NCBI GenBank assembly: GCA_018676675.1
Contig: JABHEG010000179.1
Coordinates: 29,819 to 93,818 of the forward strand
DNA: 64,000 bases
Direction: 5' to 3'
Source: Lentisphaerota bacterium
Lineage (GTDB): Bacteria; Verrucomicrobiota; Lentisphaeria; Oligosphaerales; JABHEG01
Shown here: piece after piece, positions 1-8,619 of the stretch
Layout: each line of letters begins with the position of its first letter
Numbering within the stretch: position 1 is the stretch's first letter
Notes under the pieces: generated by a model
Database searches by the model: none
Told to the model about the DNA's origin: nothing
The model's input: the letters and a program-made list of their open reading frames with translations, nothing else
Translations under genes and position numbers: made by a program

Positions 1-1
1 C

Positions 2-355
2 GAGGCATCCCCAAACCCGATCTGCGTTGCCATGACAGTGATTGGTTTCGCCTTGGTCATCGGTTGCGCAACCGCCCGGCTGCGCTTCAAGTGGTGGCCC
101 CTGCACCCCCTCATGTTCGTGACCTGGGCCTCGACTCCCCTGCGCTGGATGGGCGTCTCCTACCTCCTTGGATGGGCCGTCAAATCCATCGTCGCCAAGT
201 ATGGAGGAAGCAACACCTATAACCGCCTGAAGCCACTCATGCTTGGGCTGATAGCGGGAGAAATCCTCGGTGCACTCCTGCCAACCTTGTTCGGGCTGCT
301 CTATTACGCTATAACGAATGAGCAACCCCGCATGTTCAACGTCATTCCGGGTTAG
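2..355 (+). CDS. DUF6784/DUF6785-type membrane protein, C-terminal part
   Basis: This frame is open from the left edge of the window, so only the C-terminal 117 residues of a larger gene are visible. The segment has the look of the DUF6784 domain: a hydrophobic helix, then RFKWWPLHPL, then GWAVKSIVAKYGG, then a hydrophobic run around GLIAGEILGALL. DUF6785/6784 proteins are large polytopic membrane proteins, common in planctomycetes and relatives, with no proven function. At least three membrane helices are visible. The gene ends 36 bp before an ADP-ribosylglycohydrolase on the same strand, so the two are probably cotranscribed. The internal ATG at 32 is unlikely to be the true start because coding similarity continues upstream of it. 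The family call comes from memory of the motif. Confidence 0.7.
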   Translation, partial: EASPNPICVAMTVIGFALVIGCATARLRFKWWPLHPLMFVTWASTPLRWMGVSYLLGWAVKSIVAKYGGSNTYNRLKPLMLGLIAGEILGALLPTLFGLLYYAITNEQPRMFNVIPG

Positions 356-391
356 CATCCGCCCCACTGGTGTCCCGCACAAGGAAGCCTC

Positions 392-1774
392 ATGTCGGCA
401 GCAATCAGACATATTCTGGAACACCCGCTTTTTGATGTTGCCGTCCAGGCCACACGAACGGACATCGATCAGCTCCTGGAATTCGGGGTAGACACCATGC
501 CCCTTCTCGAGGAACTTGCGGACCTCGCGGCACTCGGATCGCTTGATGAACTGCTACGCTTCCAGATGCGCCTCTGGGACAGCCCGCAACCTGCGGACTT
601 CCCCTACGACGAGCCGTCAGACGCCGAAACAATCCGGGCTCAATGGCCCAGGGATGATGCCACTTTCAACGGCGAACGCGGGGATTTGCACGACAAGTTG
701 GCCGGTGCATGGCTGGGACGAGCTGCCGGGTGTTGCCTGGGCAAACCCCTCGAACTCGGCTTGGACAGGAGACAGGTGCAGGAGATCTGCGAAGCACTGG
801 GGAGCTGGCCCCTGCATGATTATCTCAATCCCTGGCCCGAAGGACGCTTCCCGGCCCCCACGGGGAAGATAACCGCCGGACGACATCGCAGTTGCACACG
901 CGGTTTGATCGACCACTGTCCCAATGATGATGACATCAACTACCCCCTTGCAAGTCTCACCTGCCTGGAGCAGCACGGCCTGGACTGGAGCCCGACCAAG
1001 CTCTTTCGGCTCATCGCGGATATTACCCCCTATGGTAGTCTGTGGTCGTCCGGCAAAAACGGTGCCCGCGCAGCCATCATGGAAATGAGGCACCCCGCCG
1101 GCCAACTCTTTGGCAACCCAACGCGGCAGTCTCTGGGGGCAATGATCCGCTGCGACACATGGGCCCTGGTCTCCCCGGGCAACGTCCCACAAGCCGCAGA
1201 TTTTGCCTTGCGTGATGCCCTGTTCACGCAAACGCGGAACGGAATCTACGCAGGTGTATTCTGGACGGTCGCCATCGCCGAAGCCCTCTCGTCAGATTCC
1301 CCGTCCGCGGCCTTGGAGAAGGCACTTGCCTTTGTTCCCCCCATGTCCCGTTTTGCCGAAATGGTGGCCCAGTGCAGGGGTGCCCACGCGACCAGCGAGT
1401 GGGCAACGGCGGTCGACGAGTTGTACGCAAACCACTCGGAACACCTTCCCGAGAGCGCCCAGTTCAACCACGCATTGGTCAACAGTGGGCTGGTCATTCT
1501 CGGATTGCTGTACGGCGAGGGGGATTTCACCCGTACAATCGGGCTGACAGTATCAGGAGGGCGGGACACAGACTGCACCGGGGCCACGGCAGGCTCGATG
1601 ATGGGGGCCGCCTACGGATTGAAGCGTATCCCGGATCGGTGGTACAGGTGCTTCAATGATTCCTATCGTTCTGTCATGGCGGGGTGCCACAACATGAAGC
1701 TAACAGATGTCATCGCGCGCACCGAACGCCTGGCGCTGGAATACGGACGTTTCTCCCTCGGGATGGACGCGTGA
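392..1774 (+). CDS. ADP-ribosylglycohydrolase family protein
   Basis: A 460-residue member of the ADP-ribosylglycohydrolase (DraG/ARH) fold, which hydrolyses ADP-ribose-protein or related N/O-glycosidic bonds using two Mg ions. Three family blocks are visible: KLAGAWLGRAAGCCLGKPLE near residue 105, an acidic NDDDIN metal motif near residue 180, and GGRDTDCTGATAGSMMGAAYG near residue 395, which supplies the C-terminal metal-binding Asp residues. About 95 residues precede the catalytic domain; this helical extension (ILEHPLFDV...) is longer than in classical DraG. No DraT-like transferase or nitrogenase gene is nearby, so nitrogenase regulation is unlikely. Placement after a DUF6784 membrane protein suggests a scavenging or nucleoside-type role (inference). 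Confidence 0.85.
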   Translation: MSAAIRHILEHPLFDVAVQATRTDIDQLLEFGVDTMPLLEELADLAALGSLDELLRFQMRLWDSPQPADFPYDEPSDAETIRAQWPRDDATFNGERGDLHDKLAGAWLGRAAGCCLGKPLELGLDRRQVQEICEALGSWPLHDYLNPWPEGRFPAPTGKITAGRHRSCTRGLIDHCPNDDDINYPLASLTCLEQHGLDWSPTKLFRLIADITPYGSLWSSGKNGARAAIMEMRHPAGQLFGNPTRQSLGAMIRCDTWALVSPGNVPQAADFALRDALFTQTRNGIYAGVFWTVAIAEALSSDSPSAALEKALAFVPPMSRFAEMVAQCRGAHATSEWATAVDELYANHSEHLPESAQFNHALVNSGLVILGLLYGEGDFTRTIGLTVSGGRDTDCTGATAGSMMGAAYGLKRIPDRWYRCFNDSYRSVMAGCHNMKLTDVIARTERLALEYGRFSLGMDA

Positions 1775-1836
1775 GGCTCGCCTGACATCCTTCCCAGGGG
1801 CAAGATCCGCCCCGCTCTCCTTACACAGACCTCTAA

Positions 1837-2077
1837 CCCGCATTTCTCATAAACTTGGGGTGCGTCGAGCCTTGCTTTCGCAAGCGGGTGCTGTGGTGAC
1901 CACTGCCCGGTGCGGTGAGAGCGAGGATCGGCGTGCCCCAAGTTTACCCAACGGGTGGGCATTGCCTTTTGGTCTCGGAAACACAGTGTCTCGCCCGAGG
2001 ATCGACCACTGATTCTCAATGGTCTCTGCCAGAGCGAGAAACAAACGCCTAAGTGTTCTGCCCATGAGAAATGCGGG
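1837..2077. mobile_element. MITE-like element with 14-bp terminal inverted repeats
   Basis: The 14-mer CCCGCATTTCTCAT at 1837-1850 is repeated exactly in inverted orientation at 2064-2077, bounding 241 bp. A second inverted pair lies inside: AAACTTGGGG at 1851-1860 against its complement at 1937-1946, with a small hairpin (CTTGC-TTTC-GCAAG) at 1871-1884 between them. The short minus-strand frame across it (1847-2065) has no recognisable domain. This structure fits a non-autonomous miniature inverted-repeat element. No target-site duplication is obvious beyond a flanking TA. It fills the 342-bp gap between the glycohydrolase and heparinase genes; nothing else was seen there. Confidence 0.55.
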
Positions 2078-2116
2078 CTAACCAGGTGACCTTGCCCTCA
2101 GGCCAAAGGCCATCCT

Positions 2117-4786
2117 TCACCGCCCCATCGTGTTTGCACGGACATGCGTCGCCGCGTGGATTTGGTAACGAACACTCCGACCTGCAATGACTCGGTGTGG
2201 GTGGGTGGTCAACGTCACCCCAGCCTCGTTCATTGCGAAGCCCGGGTCTTCAACCGTGTAAAGGCGTTGCCCTTCTTCTGACGTCTCGACCCGCCCGATG
2301 GTGTATGCGCGGACAGTTCCGTCCGAAAACGTCACCAGCACAACCTGCCCTGTGACTCTGGGAGGAACGCTTCCGGAAACCACGACGTACCCACGCGTTC
2401 CTTCTCCGTTCTCGTGCATCGCGCCACGAACGTCTCCCTCCCAGCCGCCACTTCCTTCTACCAGGGCCTTGCCGACGCCAAAGCGCCGACCACCGACCAG
2501 ATGACCTTCCAACATCGTCCCCTCCCGTATCCGAATAAGGCCCCAACGCCCTCCGAATACGGCCTCTCCATCCTCTGTCGGGCAGGTTCCCGAAGCGTCC
2601 TCATCGAACGCCAGCGCAAAGTAGTCACGACCATGTGTGCCGCGCTCAACGGTCACGAGGGTCCCCCCATTCAACGGACTTGTGGTGACTGCTCGGACGG
2701 CCCCCTCACCGGCTATCGGCTCATGCACCGCCACGAAAATGCTGGTGAGATCCGTCCCTCTCCGACGGGCACAGAAAAACGGGGCCTGGAATTCGGGCAA
2801 TCGCTCGTCGTGCCGTTCTGCATCCCGAATGCGTGGCGCTTCTCCCAGGAAGACCTCTGTTCCCGGCGCTCCGACCAGTACACTCCGCGTACCTGTCTCC
2901 GGCGCAGCAGCCAAACGGAGTTCGAGCACAACGTTCCCGGATGCCTGGCCGGTCGCCAACTTGCGGACGAACCCATACCCTCCGGCCGGACCTACCCCAG
3001 AACTCTCCCCTTGCGGGAGCTTGAAGCTCACTCCCGGATTCATGAGGCCGGACTCACGCGGTGTCAGAACCACACCACGGACGTCAGCCGTGGAGTCCTC
3101 GTCAGCACTCCCATGCAGCAAGTAGTCATGCTGCTTTCCACCATGGACCTGGAAGACATCAATCAGGTATGCGTCCCGGCTGTCCTCGCCAACCAACGCA
3201 AGCGTACGCCGAAACCGACTGACCTTGCCCGGATACACAGCCCCATTTTCTGCTTCAGTCAGATGGAACGCCTGGCCATCGGTCGCAAAACACCGAAACC
3301 GGTTTTCTGCGCGTTGACTCGCAACGCTGCTGTTCACACCATCCACCACGATGGTGTTATGAGACATCGTGCCTGTCGTCCAGGCCCTCCAGGCGGTGTG
3401 CGTGTAACCGATGTCCCGGAGCAGTTCCCGCCCGTGTGCGAACAGGCCAATACTCAACGCGTCGCTGTGCTTGTGACCGCGGCCCCCGGTGTTGTTCAGC
3501 CACGCTGAAACCTGCTGCTTCTCCACCCCGCCACCAAGCATCGCGAGACCGAGACCGGGCATGAGCAGTGATCTGCTCTCAGCGGGCACCCCCTGGCGAC
3601 TGCGAGCCCACGTGTCGTTCACTGGCGGAAGCCCCCCATGCGGCAGGCGAATCCCATAGAAGGAACGCCCGAGAGCCTCGATGCTCCTCCGAAGGCTCTC
3701 CTGACTCTTGCCCAACGCCGCACTCGCACTCAAGCCATCCGTCCCAGCAGGGGCGTCTTGTTGGGCTCCGGGCTCGTATCCCTCGACTGCGCCCAGGACA
3801 TTTCTGAGGGCTCCCAGAACCTGACCGCAATACGAGGGGGCCGGCTCCTGCCAGTGCCCATCGTAGAGGAAGCGTGTCCCAAGGAAGTGATTCGTGCGGG
3901 TGAGTCCTTCAGCCACCCAGTCTTCGCGACCAAGCACGCGCCCGGCGAGAATGAAATCGCGCCACATTCCCGGCGACATGTTGCTGTACGTTTCTCGGAT
4001 TCCCATGACAAAAGACACCATCGCCCCGAACAGGTCATGTTCGATCCTCTCGCGTGCCTTCTCTCCACCGACTTCTCCCCAGCCGTCCCACCCCTGCAGG
4101 CAGTCGTAGGCCATGAGCAGTTCCCTCGAGATCCCCATGTAGGCCCACCAACTCCAACGGCTGGTCCGGTAAGTCGACATCCCCTTGATCCGGTTCTGTG
4201 TGTAAGGAACAAACACCTTCGGGCGGAAGGGATAGTCGAACTTGTAGGCATATCCGGGATAGACTTCGGCAAAGCGGCGGAGAATCAGGACCGCCCGCCG
4301 GGCAAAAGCGTCGTCCCCGGTGAGAAAGTAGAGTTCCCCCAGCCTCTGTGCCGTGCCGGCCATGTACTCCCTGGCTTTGTAGTCAGCGCTCGCCTCGAAG
4401 AAGAGGCGGTAACCATCGTCCCGGGCATAGTAGGGGTAGTGATGTTCTCCTTCCGGAGCAGCAACAGACAAGACACCGGTCGTGGGGTACTTGGGATTCG
4501 GGTAGACAGCATCACACCCGGGACAGCGAAGCGTCTTCGGCTTGCGTGGTTCCCATCGCCAGGCGGCCCGATCCTGGGCGTCCGTCTCACAGTTCGGACA
4601 CTCGGTGAAGTAGATCCCCGACTGCTCCGGGATGAGGGCCAGTGCCTCCTCTTCGCTCAGCCCCATCACGTAGCGGACAGCGGCGCGATGCCCTTTCTCT
4701 TGACCCGAGGGCACGGGAAACACCTTTGCCGAAGCTCCCTGAGCAGCCGCCCCCAGCAGACATAATGTGACCATCAATTTACCCAT
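2117..4786 (-). CDS. Heparinase II/III family polysaccharide lyase, secreted
   Basis: An 889-residue protein with a signal peptide (MGKLMVTLCLLGAAAQGASA). An N-terminal alginate-lyase-like alpha/alpha toroid is followed by the heparinase II/III C-terminal beta-sandwich, seen as GRGHKHSDALSIGLFAHGRE then GTMSHNTIVVDG near residues 430-480. Near residues 60-95 there are two CxxC pairs (CPNC and CPGC), a likely zinc knuckle. Family members cleave uronic-acid-containing glycans by beta-elimination, here presumably in the periplasm or outside the cell. A sulfatase lies 1 kb away, consistent with sulfated glycan use. It is divergent from the pseudopilin gene. Exact substrate cannot be read from the sequence. 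Confidence 0.88.
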   Translation of the reverse strand: MGKLMVTLCLLGAAAQGASAKVFPVPSGQEKGHRAAVRYVMGLSEEEALALIPEQSGIYFTECPNCETDAQDRAAWRWEPRKPKTLRCPGCDAVYPNPKYPTTGVLSVAAPEGEHHYPYYARDDGYRLFFEASADYKAREYMAGTAQRLGELYFLTGDDAFARRAVLILRRFAEVYPGYAYKFDYPFRPKVFVPYTQNRIKGMSTYRTSRWSWWAYMGISRELLMAYDCLQGWDGWGEVGGEKARERIEHDLFGAMVSFVMGIRETYSNMSPGMWRDFILAGRVLGREDWVAEGLTRTNHFLGTRFLYDGHWQEPAPSYCGQVLGALRNVLGAVEGYEPGAQQDAPAGTDGLSASAALGKSQESLRRSIEALGRSFYGIRLPHGGLPPVNDTWARSRQGVPAESRSLLMPGLGLAMLGGGVEKQQVSAWLNNTGGRGHKHSDALSIGLFAHGRELLRDIGYTHTAWRAWTTGTMSHNTIVVDGVNSSVASQRAENRFRCFATDGQAFHLTEAENGAVYPGKVSRFRRTLALVGEDSRDAYLIDVFQVHGGKQHDYLLHGSADEDSTADVRGVVLTPRESGLMNPGVSFKLPQGESSGVGPAGGYGFVRKLATGQASGNVVLELRLAAAPETGTRSVLVGAPGTEVFLGEAPRIRDAERHDERLPEFQAPFFCARRRGTDLTSIFVAVHEPIAGEGAVRAVTTSPLNGGTLVTVERGTHGRDYFALAFDEDASGTCPTEDGEAVFGGRWGLIRIREGTMLEGHLVGGRRFGVGKALVEGSGGWEGDVRGAMHENGEGTRGYVVVSGSVPPRVTGQVVLVTFSDGTVRAYTIGRVETSEEGQRLYTVEDPGFAMNEAGVTLTTHPHRVIAGRSVRYQIHAATHVRANTMGR

Positions 4787-5167
4787 TTAAGACCACCGCA
4801 GAGTTGAAAATCAAGACGCCACGTGAAGGTAACGTCCTCCGCCCACCTTGCCAGCAGGGCAAACTGGAGTTGCCTTCCACAGGCCCTGCCAGTACCCCAT
4901 GCTCGATGTCGCGGAAGACTTCGGTTGGCAGGAGTAGCTTCGGGCATCCTCCGCTCATCCGCTGCAGCCATACCCTCACCTGCCGCCTTCCTGCGTAAAA
5001 AATCGAGGAGGCTCTGTAGACAGTGTGGCCACACGTCCGTTTATCCTCTTAGTAGCGTCCACAACCACCCGGAACGGAAGAGAGACGTGAGGTGCAAATT
5101 GGCTAACCGAGATGAACACCACGATCGAGCACTCAGACTGTCTGTCCCGCATCCGGAGAAGCAGCCG
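4787..5167. other. Divergent intergenic region, heparinase/pseudopilin
   Basis: This gap between two divergently transcribed genes should hold both promoters, but no convincing -35/-10 pair was recognised. Small inverted repeats are present, for example GGCAA/TTGCC around 4857-4874. Short frames on both strands have no domain and look non-coding. Confidence 0.4.
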
Positions 5168-5833
5168 ATGGGGCCGCTGGTCCTTCGGAGATTCCTGCGC
5201 GCCTTCACCTTGATCGAGCTCCTGGTCGTCATCGCCATCATCGCCATTCTTGCCGCTCTTCTTCTTCCCGCACTGGCCACGGCAAAGGAACGCGCGCGCC
5301 GTGCACTTTGTCTCAGCAATCTGAGACAGATCGGCATGGGGCTGACCATCTATGCAGATGAGAACGACGGGTACTCACCACCAGCTTGGCTTCCCCAGGG
5401 GCATCCTGTCATCTGGGACGGTTCACAGGGAGTCGCTCAGGGATACGGCCTGGCCCTGAGCGCGGGCCAACTGGCCCAGCTGGCCTTCTGCCCTGCCGCG
5501 GATGTGCGCACGCCAACAAGCCCGTGGGGGATGCAGAACTGGGGGAGTTCCACCGGGCTCCCCGTCATCACGCCATACCACTATCGGTACGACCGAGCGG
5601 GAGCCAGCCGCCGACTGGACCGCAACCAGGACACTCCCGCCGTCCTGATGGATGATCAGCTGGTGATGGATCGGGCCTTCAACAGTCCGGCTTTCTGCCA
5701 CCAGGAGGAATTTGCCAACGTTCTGTTCTACGACGGCAGCGCCAAAGGGCATCCCAACCTCGGGAAGCGGTTCACCCACAGCGGAGGGGACGACGCCCAA
5801 CGCACCTTCCGAGAGGCAGACAAGACCTACTGA
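5168..5833 (+). CDS. Prepilin-type N-terminal cleavage/methylation domain protein
   Basis: A 221-residue type II pseudopilin-like protein. The start at 5168 is chosen because GGAG at 5155-5158 sits correctly before the ATG and the product then begins MGPLVLRRFLRAFTLIELL, with the prepilin peptidase site (A-F-T-L-I-E) just before the hydrophobic helix. A longer upstream frame (from 4823) is open but looks non-coding. The C-terminal half carries the NVLFYDGSAKG motif typical of the DUF1559-like pseudopilin families expanded in Planctomycetes, Lentisphaerae and Verrucomicrobia. These proteins are processed by PilD and anchored in the inner membrane; their roles are mostly unknown. It converges on the sulfatase gene with 17 bp between them. 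Confidence 0.85.
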   Translation: MGPLVLRRFLRAFTLIELLVVIAIIAILAALLLPALATAKERARRALCLSNLRQIGMGLTIYADENDGYSPPAWLPQGHPVIWDGSQGVAQGYGLALSAGQLAQLAFCPAADVRTPTSPWGMQNWGSSTGLPVITPYHYRYDRAGASRRLDRNQDTPAVLMDDQLVMDRAFNSPAFCHQEEFANVLFYDGSAKGHPNLGKRFTHSGGDDAQRTFREADKTY

Positions 5834-5850
5834 GAGAAGTGACGCTCTGA

Positions 5851-7365
5851 TCAGCGCGTCGCATTGATCAACGGTCTCCCGGGCAGCGCCTCCCCGCCCC
5901 GGGAACCGAGAGAGCACTCGTTCCGGGCGAACCAATCGAGCAGACGTTCCGTGAGCGACAATCGGACCTCTCGGTACTCATCCCGGTCCCAGAGGTTGTT
6001 CTGCTCAAACGGGTCCAGATCCATGTCATACAGCTCGCCGCGAGGCCCTCCGGATGCCCCGCCCTCTCCATGCCAGAGATTCAGCTTGTACTGTCCGCGA
6101 CGCAGCATGGTCGCGTTGATGGCCGGATTGAAGTAGGGCGTGGCGCCTGCTTCCGAGCTCAGACCGCTGTTCCGGTAGCAACAGATAGCTTGATTCCGCC
6201 CACCATCGCCCTCCCCTGACGCGGCGGGCAGCAAGTCCAGAGCGGCAGGCATCGCTTCCTCGATCTCGTTCTGTTCCGTCCCGGCAGCCGTCAGAATGGT
6301 CGCGGCCAGGTCGTGAATCTGAGCAAGCGTTGAGACGCGCCTCGGCTCTCTCAGTCGTTCCGGCCAGCGCATGATCAACGGCACCCGCACATTGGCATCG
6401 TAGAAAAAGGCGCCCTTCACCAGCAACTGGTGATCCCCAAGCATATCGCCATGGTCGCTTGTGAAAATGACCAGTGTGTTGTCAGCAATTCCCCGCCGTT
6501 CGAGGGCATCCAGGACCCGGCCGAACTCCTGATCCAGGAAGGCGATCGAGGCGTGGTACCCGAATCGCATTCTCCGAAGATCCGCCAGACTGTAGCGAGA
6601 GAAGTCGTGCATGTACGAATGATGATGCTCGCGCAGCAGTTCAGGTGGTTTCCCGGCAAACTCCCCCTCTACAACACGTGGATCAGGGATGCCCTCCTCA
6701 TTCACGAGCTCCGCCATCTCCAGGGGGAAATCTTCGTAAGGGTTGTGTGGATCGAAGATGCTGGCCATGCAGAAAAACGGTTTCGCCCCGTCCCACTGAT
6801 CGATAAAATCGATCGCCCGCTCCGCAGCCCAATGCGTCATATGACACTCAGCAGGATGGTGAAGGACGTCCCGGAATTCTGCCTCCAGACGAGCATAGAA
6901 GTCGGGAAAGTGCTCCTTGAGCCAGGCCGCGTAGGCCTGGTAGGGAGAGTCCATAGCCAAGCCCCCTTCCATACACCATTCGTAGATATCGAAGCCATCG
7001 TGGGGATGCCGCCTGGTTTCCTCGTACCCGCGGCTTGAGACGTGCAGCTTGCCGAACAGTGCCGTGGTATAGCCCAGCGCCTGGAGCCTCTCGGGGAACA
7101 GGACTTCGTCTTCCGGGAGGTTGTCATACAGCCGGTACACGCCATGGCCATGCAGGTGCTTGCCCGTGAACAAACTGGCCCGGGATGGTGTACAGATCGG
7201 GTTGTTTACATAGCAGCGCTCGAACAGGGCGCCCTCGGCTGCCAGTCGATCAAGGTTAGGCGTGTGTGCGAACTCCGCACCGTAACAGCCGAGCGAATCG
7301 TAGCGCTGCTGGTCTGTCATCAAGAGCAGGATATTGGGACCTGTCTCTGCCATTGGTCGTGCCAC
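5851..7365 (-). CDS. Sulfatase (type I, formylglycine-dependent)
   Basis: A 504-residue arylsulfatase-family protein. The N-terminal NILLLMTDQQRYDSLGCYG metal-binding segment is followed by CTPSRASLFTGKH, in which Cys58 of CxPSR would be converted to formylglycine. FTSDHGDMLGDH supplies further metal ligands. It hydrolyses sulfate esters, probably on glycans given the neighbouring heparinase. The start is GTG at 7365 with GGAAGG upstream; an in-frame ATG lies at 7353. No signal peptide is apparent, so it may be cytoplasmic. The maturation enzyme (FGE or anSME) is not in the window. The closest alternative, a phosphonate monoester hydrolase/phosphodiesterase of the same superfamily, cannot be excluded. 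Confidence 0.9.
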   Translation of the reverse strand: MARPMAETGPNILLLMTDQQRYDSLGCYGAEFAHTPNLDRLAAEGALFERCYVNNPICTPSRASLFTGKHLHGHGVYRLYDNLPEDEVLFPERLQALGYTTALFGKLHVSSRGYEETRRHPHDGFDIYEWCMEGGLAMDSPYQAYAAWLKEHFPDFYARLEAEFRDVLHHPAECHMTHWAAERAIDFIDQWDGAKPFFCMASIFDPHNPYEDFPLEMAELVNEEGIPDPRVVEGEFAGKPPELLREHHHSYMHDFSRYSLADLRRMRFGYHASIAFLDQEFGRVLDALERRGIADNTLVIFTSDHGDMLGDHQLLVKGAFFYDANVRVPLIMRWPERLREPRRVSTLAQIHDLAATILTAAGTEQNEIEEAMPAALDLLPAASGEGDGGRNQAICCYRNSGLSSEAGATPYFNPAINATMLRRGQYKLNLWHGEGGASGGPRGELYDMDLDPFEQNNLWDRDEYREVRLSLTERLLDWFARNECSLGSRGGEALPGRPLINATR

Positions 7366-7704
7366 GTGTCCTTCCTGAATGGTTCAGCTGCTCCCCGCAA
7401 CAGAATCTGCCCCAATCCCTCTTTACAGAATAGTCCGGCGACAGCCGAACCGCTACACACAACATTACCCGCTCGTAGGGGGAGGGGGGCAGGCTGGTGA
7501 GGCGGAGTCACTCTCACTCTTGATCTGGCTCTTGATCTGGCTCAGAATTGGACTCCCCGCCATGGACCTGAAGCTCTTCGCCCGCTCAGATTGTCCGGCA
7601 ACCGCTTGAAAGGGCGAGGGAGTCCATCATGATACCTCGCGCCGGAGACGGCACTCTGCCGACCGGCTCTACTCACAACCACGACCGCGCGGGAGCTCCC
7701 AAGC
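7366..7704. other. Intergenic region with a 12-bp tandem duplication
   Basis: Divergent gap between sulfatase and aldolase genes. The only structure seen is a direct duplication of CTCTTGATCTGG at 7517-7528 and 7529-7540. No gene, RNA or clear promoter was recognised. Confidence 0.4.
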
Positions 7705-8610
7705 ATGAGCATCATGGACTTCGAAGGCGTCTATTCAGCGACGTTCACCCCCCTCACCGACACCGGTGAACCCGACCTCGACATGCAGGCCAGGCTTGTC
7801 GATTTCCATGCGTCAAACGGGCTTGCCGGACTCTACCTATGTGGCAGCACGGGTGAAGGCCCGATGCTCAGCAACGACGCACGCAAACTCCTTACCCGAA
7901 ACGCTGTCGACGTGGCAGGAGACCGCCTGAAGATCATCGCACATGTCGGACACACCTGTACGGATGATGCAGTGGAACTGGCCGAGGCAGCGGAAGCTGA
8001 TGGAGCACACGCTGTCTCCTCCGTGCATCCCATCTACTACAGCTACAACGACGAGCGTGAGCACCGTCACTACAAGGCAATCGCAGATGCTGTCTCCGTG
8101 CCCATGATCATCTATGCACACCCGATCATGACCGGCAAAGAGATGTCGGCCGAGCATCTGCTCAGACTGTTCGAAGTAGAGAATATCCTTGGGGTCAAGT
8201 ACACGGGGATGGACTTCTACAGCATGCGCAACATCTCGGACCAAATCCCAAAGGACCACATCATCCTCAGCGGCTCAGACGAACGCATGGTACAGGGCCT
8301 TGTCTTCGGGACCAGTGGAGCCATCGGGACCACAGAGAATCTCCTCCCCGGGCCATTCTCGGAGATGTACACTAGGTTCCAGAACGACGACATTCGCTGG
8401 GTCATGGACATGCAGCAGCAGATCAACGCCTTGATCCGCTTCCTCCTCACCAAAGGCGGGCTGACCTACTTCAAAGCTGCAATGCGTTACGTCGGCTTCG
8501 ATTGCGGCCCCGCAAAGCTCCCCTTCAAGCAGCTCACCGAGCAGGAGTACACCGATTTCGCCCGGGAGATGGAGCAGTTTGACGCTCTTTTCGCCCGTTC
8601 GAAGGCGTGA
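7705..8610 (+). CDS. Dihydrodipicolinate synthase/N-acetylneuraminate lyase family aldolase
   Basis: A 301-residue class I aldolase of the DapA/NanA family. The substrate loop GSTGE lies at 47-51, the catalytic tyrosine is Tyr137 in IIYAHP, and the Schiff-base lysine is Lys165 in GVKYTG. The last two have the same numbers as in E. coli N-acetylneuraminate lyase, and the GSTGE form also favours the NanA subgroup over DapA. It would cleave sialic acid or a related 2-keto sugar acid to pyruvate and an aldehyde. The genomic setting beside a sulfatase and heparinase suits host- or algal-glycan catabolism (inference). It is cytoplasmic. Other keto-acid aldolases of the family remain possible. Confidence 0.85.
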   Translation: MSIMDFEGVYSATFTPLTDTGEPDLDMQARLVDFHASNGLAGLYLCGSTGEGPMLSNDARKLLTRNAVDVAGDRLKIIAHVGHTCTDDAVELAEAAEADGAHAVSSVHPIYYSYNDEREHRHYKAIADAVSVPMIIYAHPIMTGKEMSAEHLLRLFEVENILGVKYTGMDFYSMRNISDQIPKDHIILSGSDERMVQGLVFGTSGAIGTTENLLPGPFSEMYTRFQNDDIRWVMDMQQQINALIRFLLTKGGLTYFKAAMRYVGFDCGPAKLPFKQLTEQEYTDFAREMEQFDALFARSKA

Positions 8611-8619
8611 GCTTGGCGA

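Noticed and set aside
2414..4765. Long plus-strand frames (364 and 375 codons) across the heparinase gene
   Set aside because: The minus strand encodes a clear heparinase with signal peptide and family motifs; the opposite frames are GC-driven shadows.
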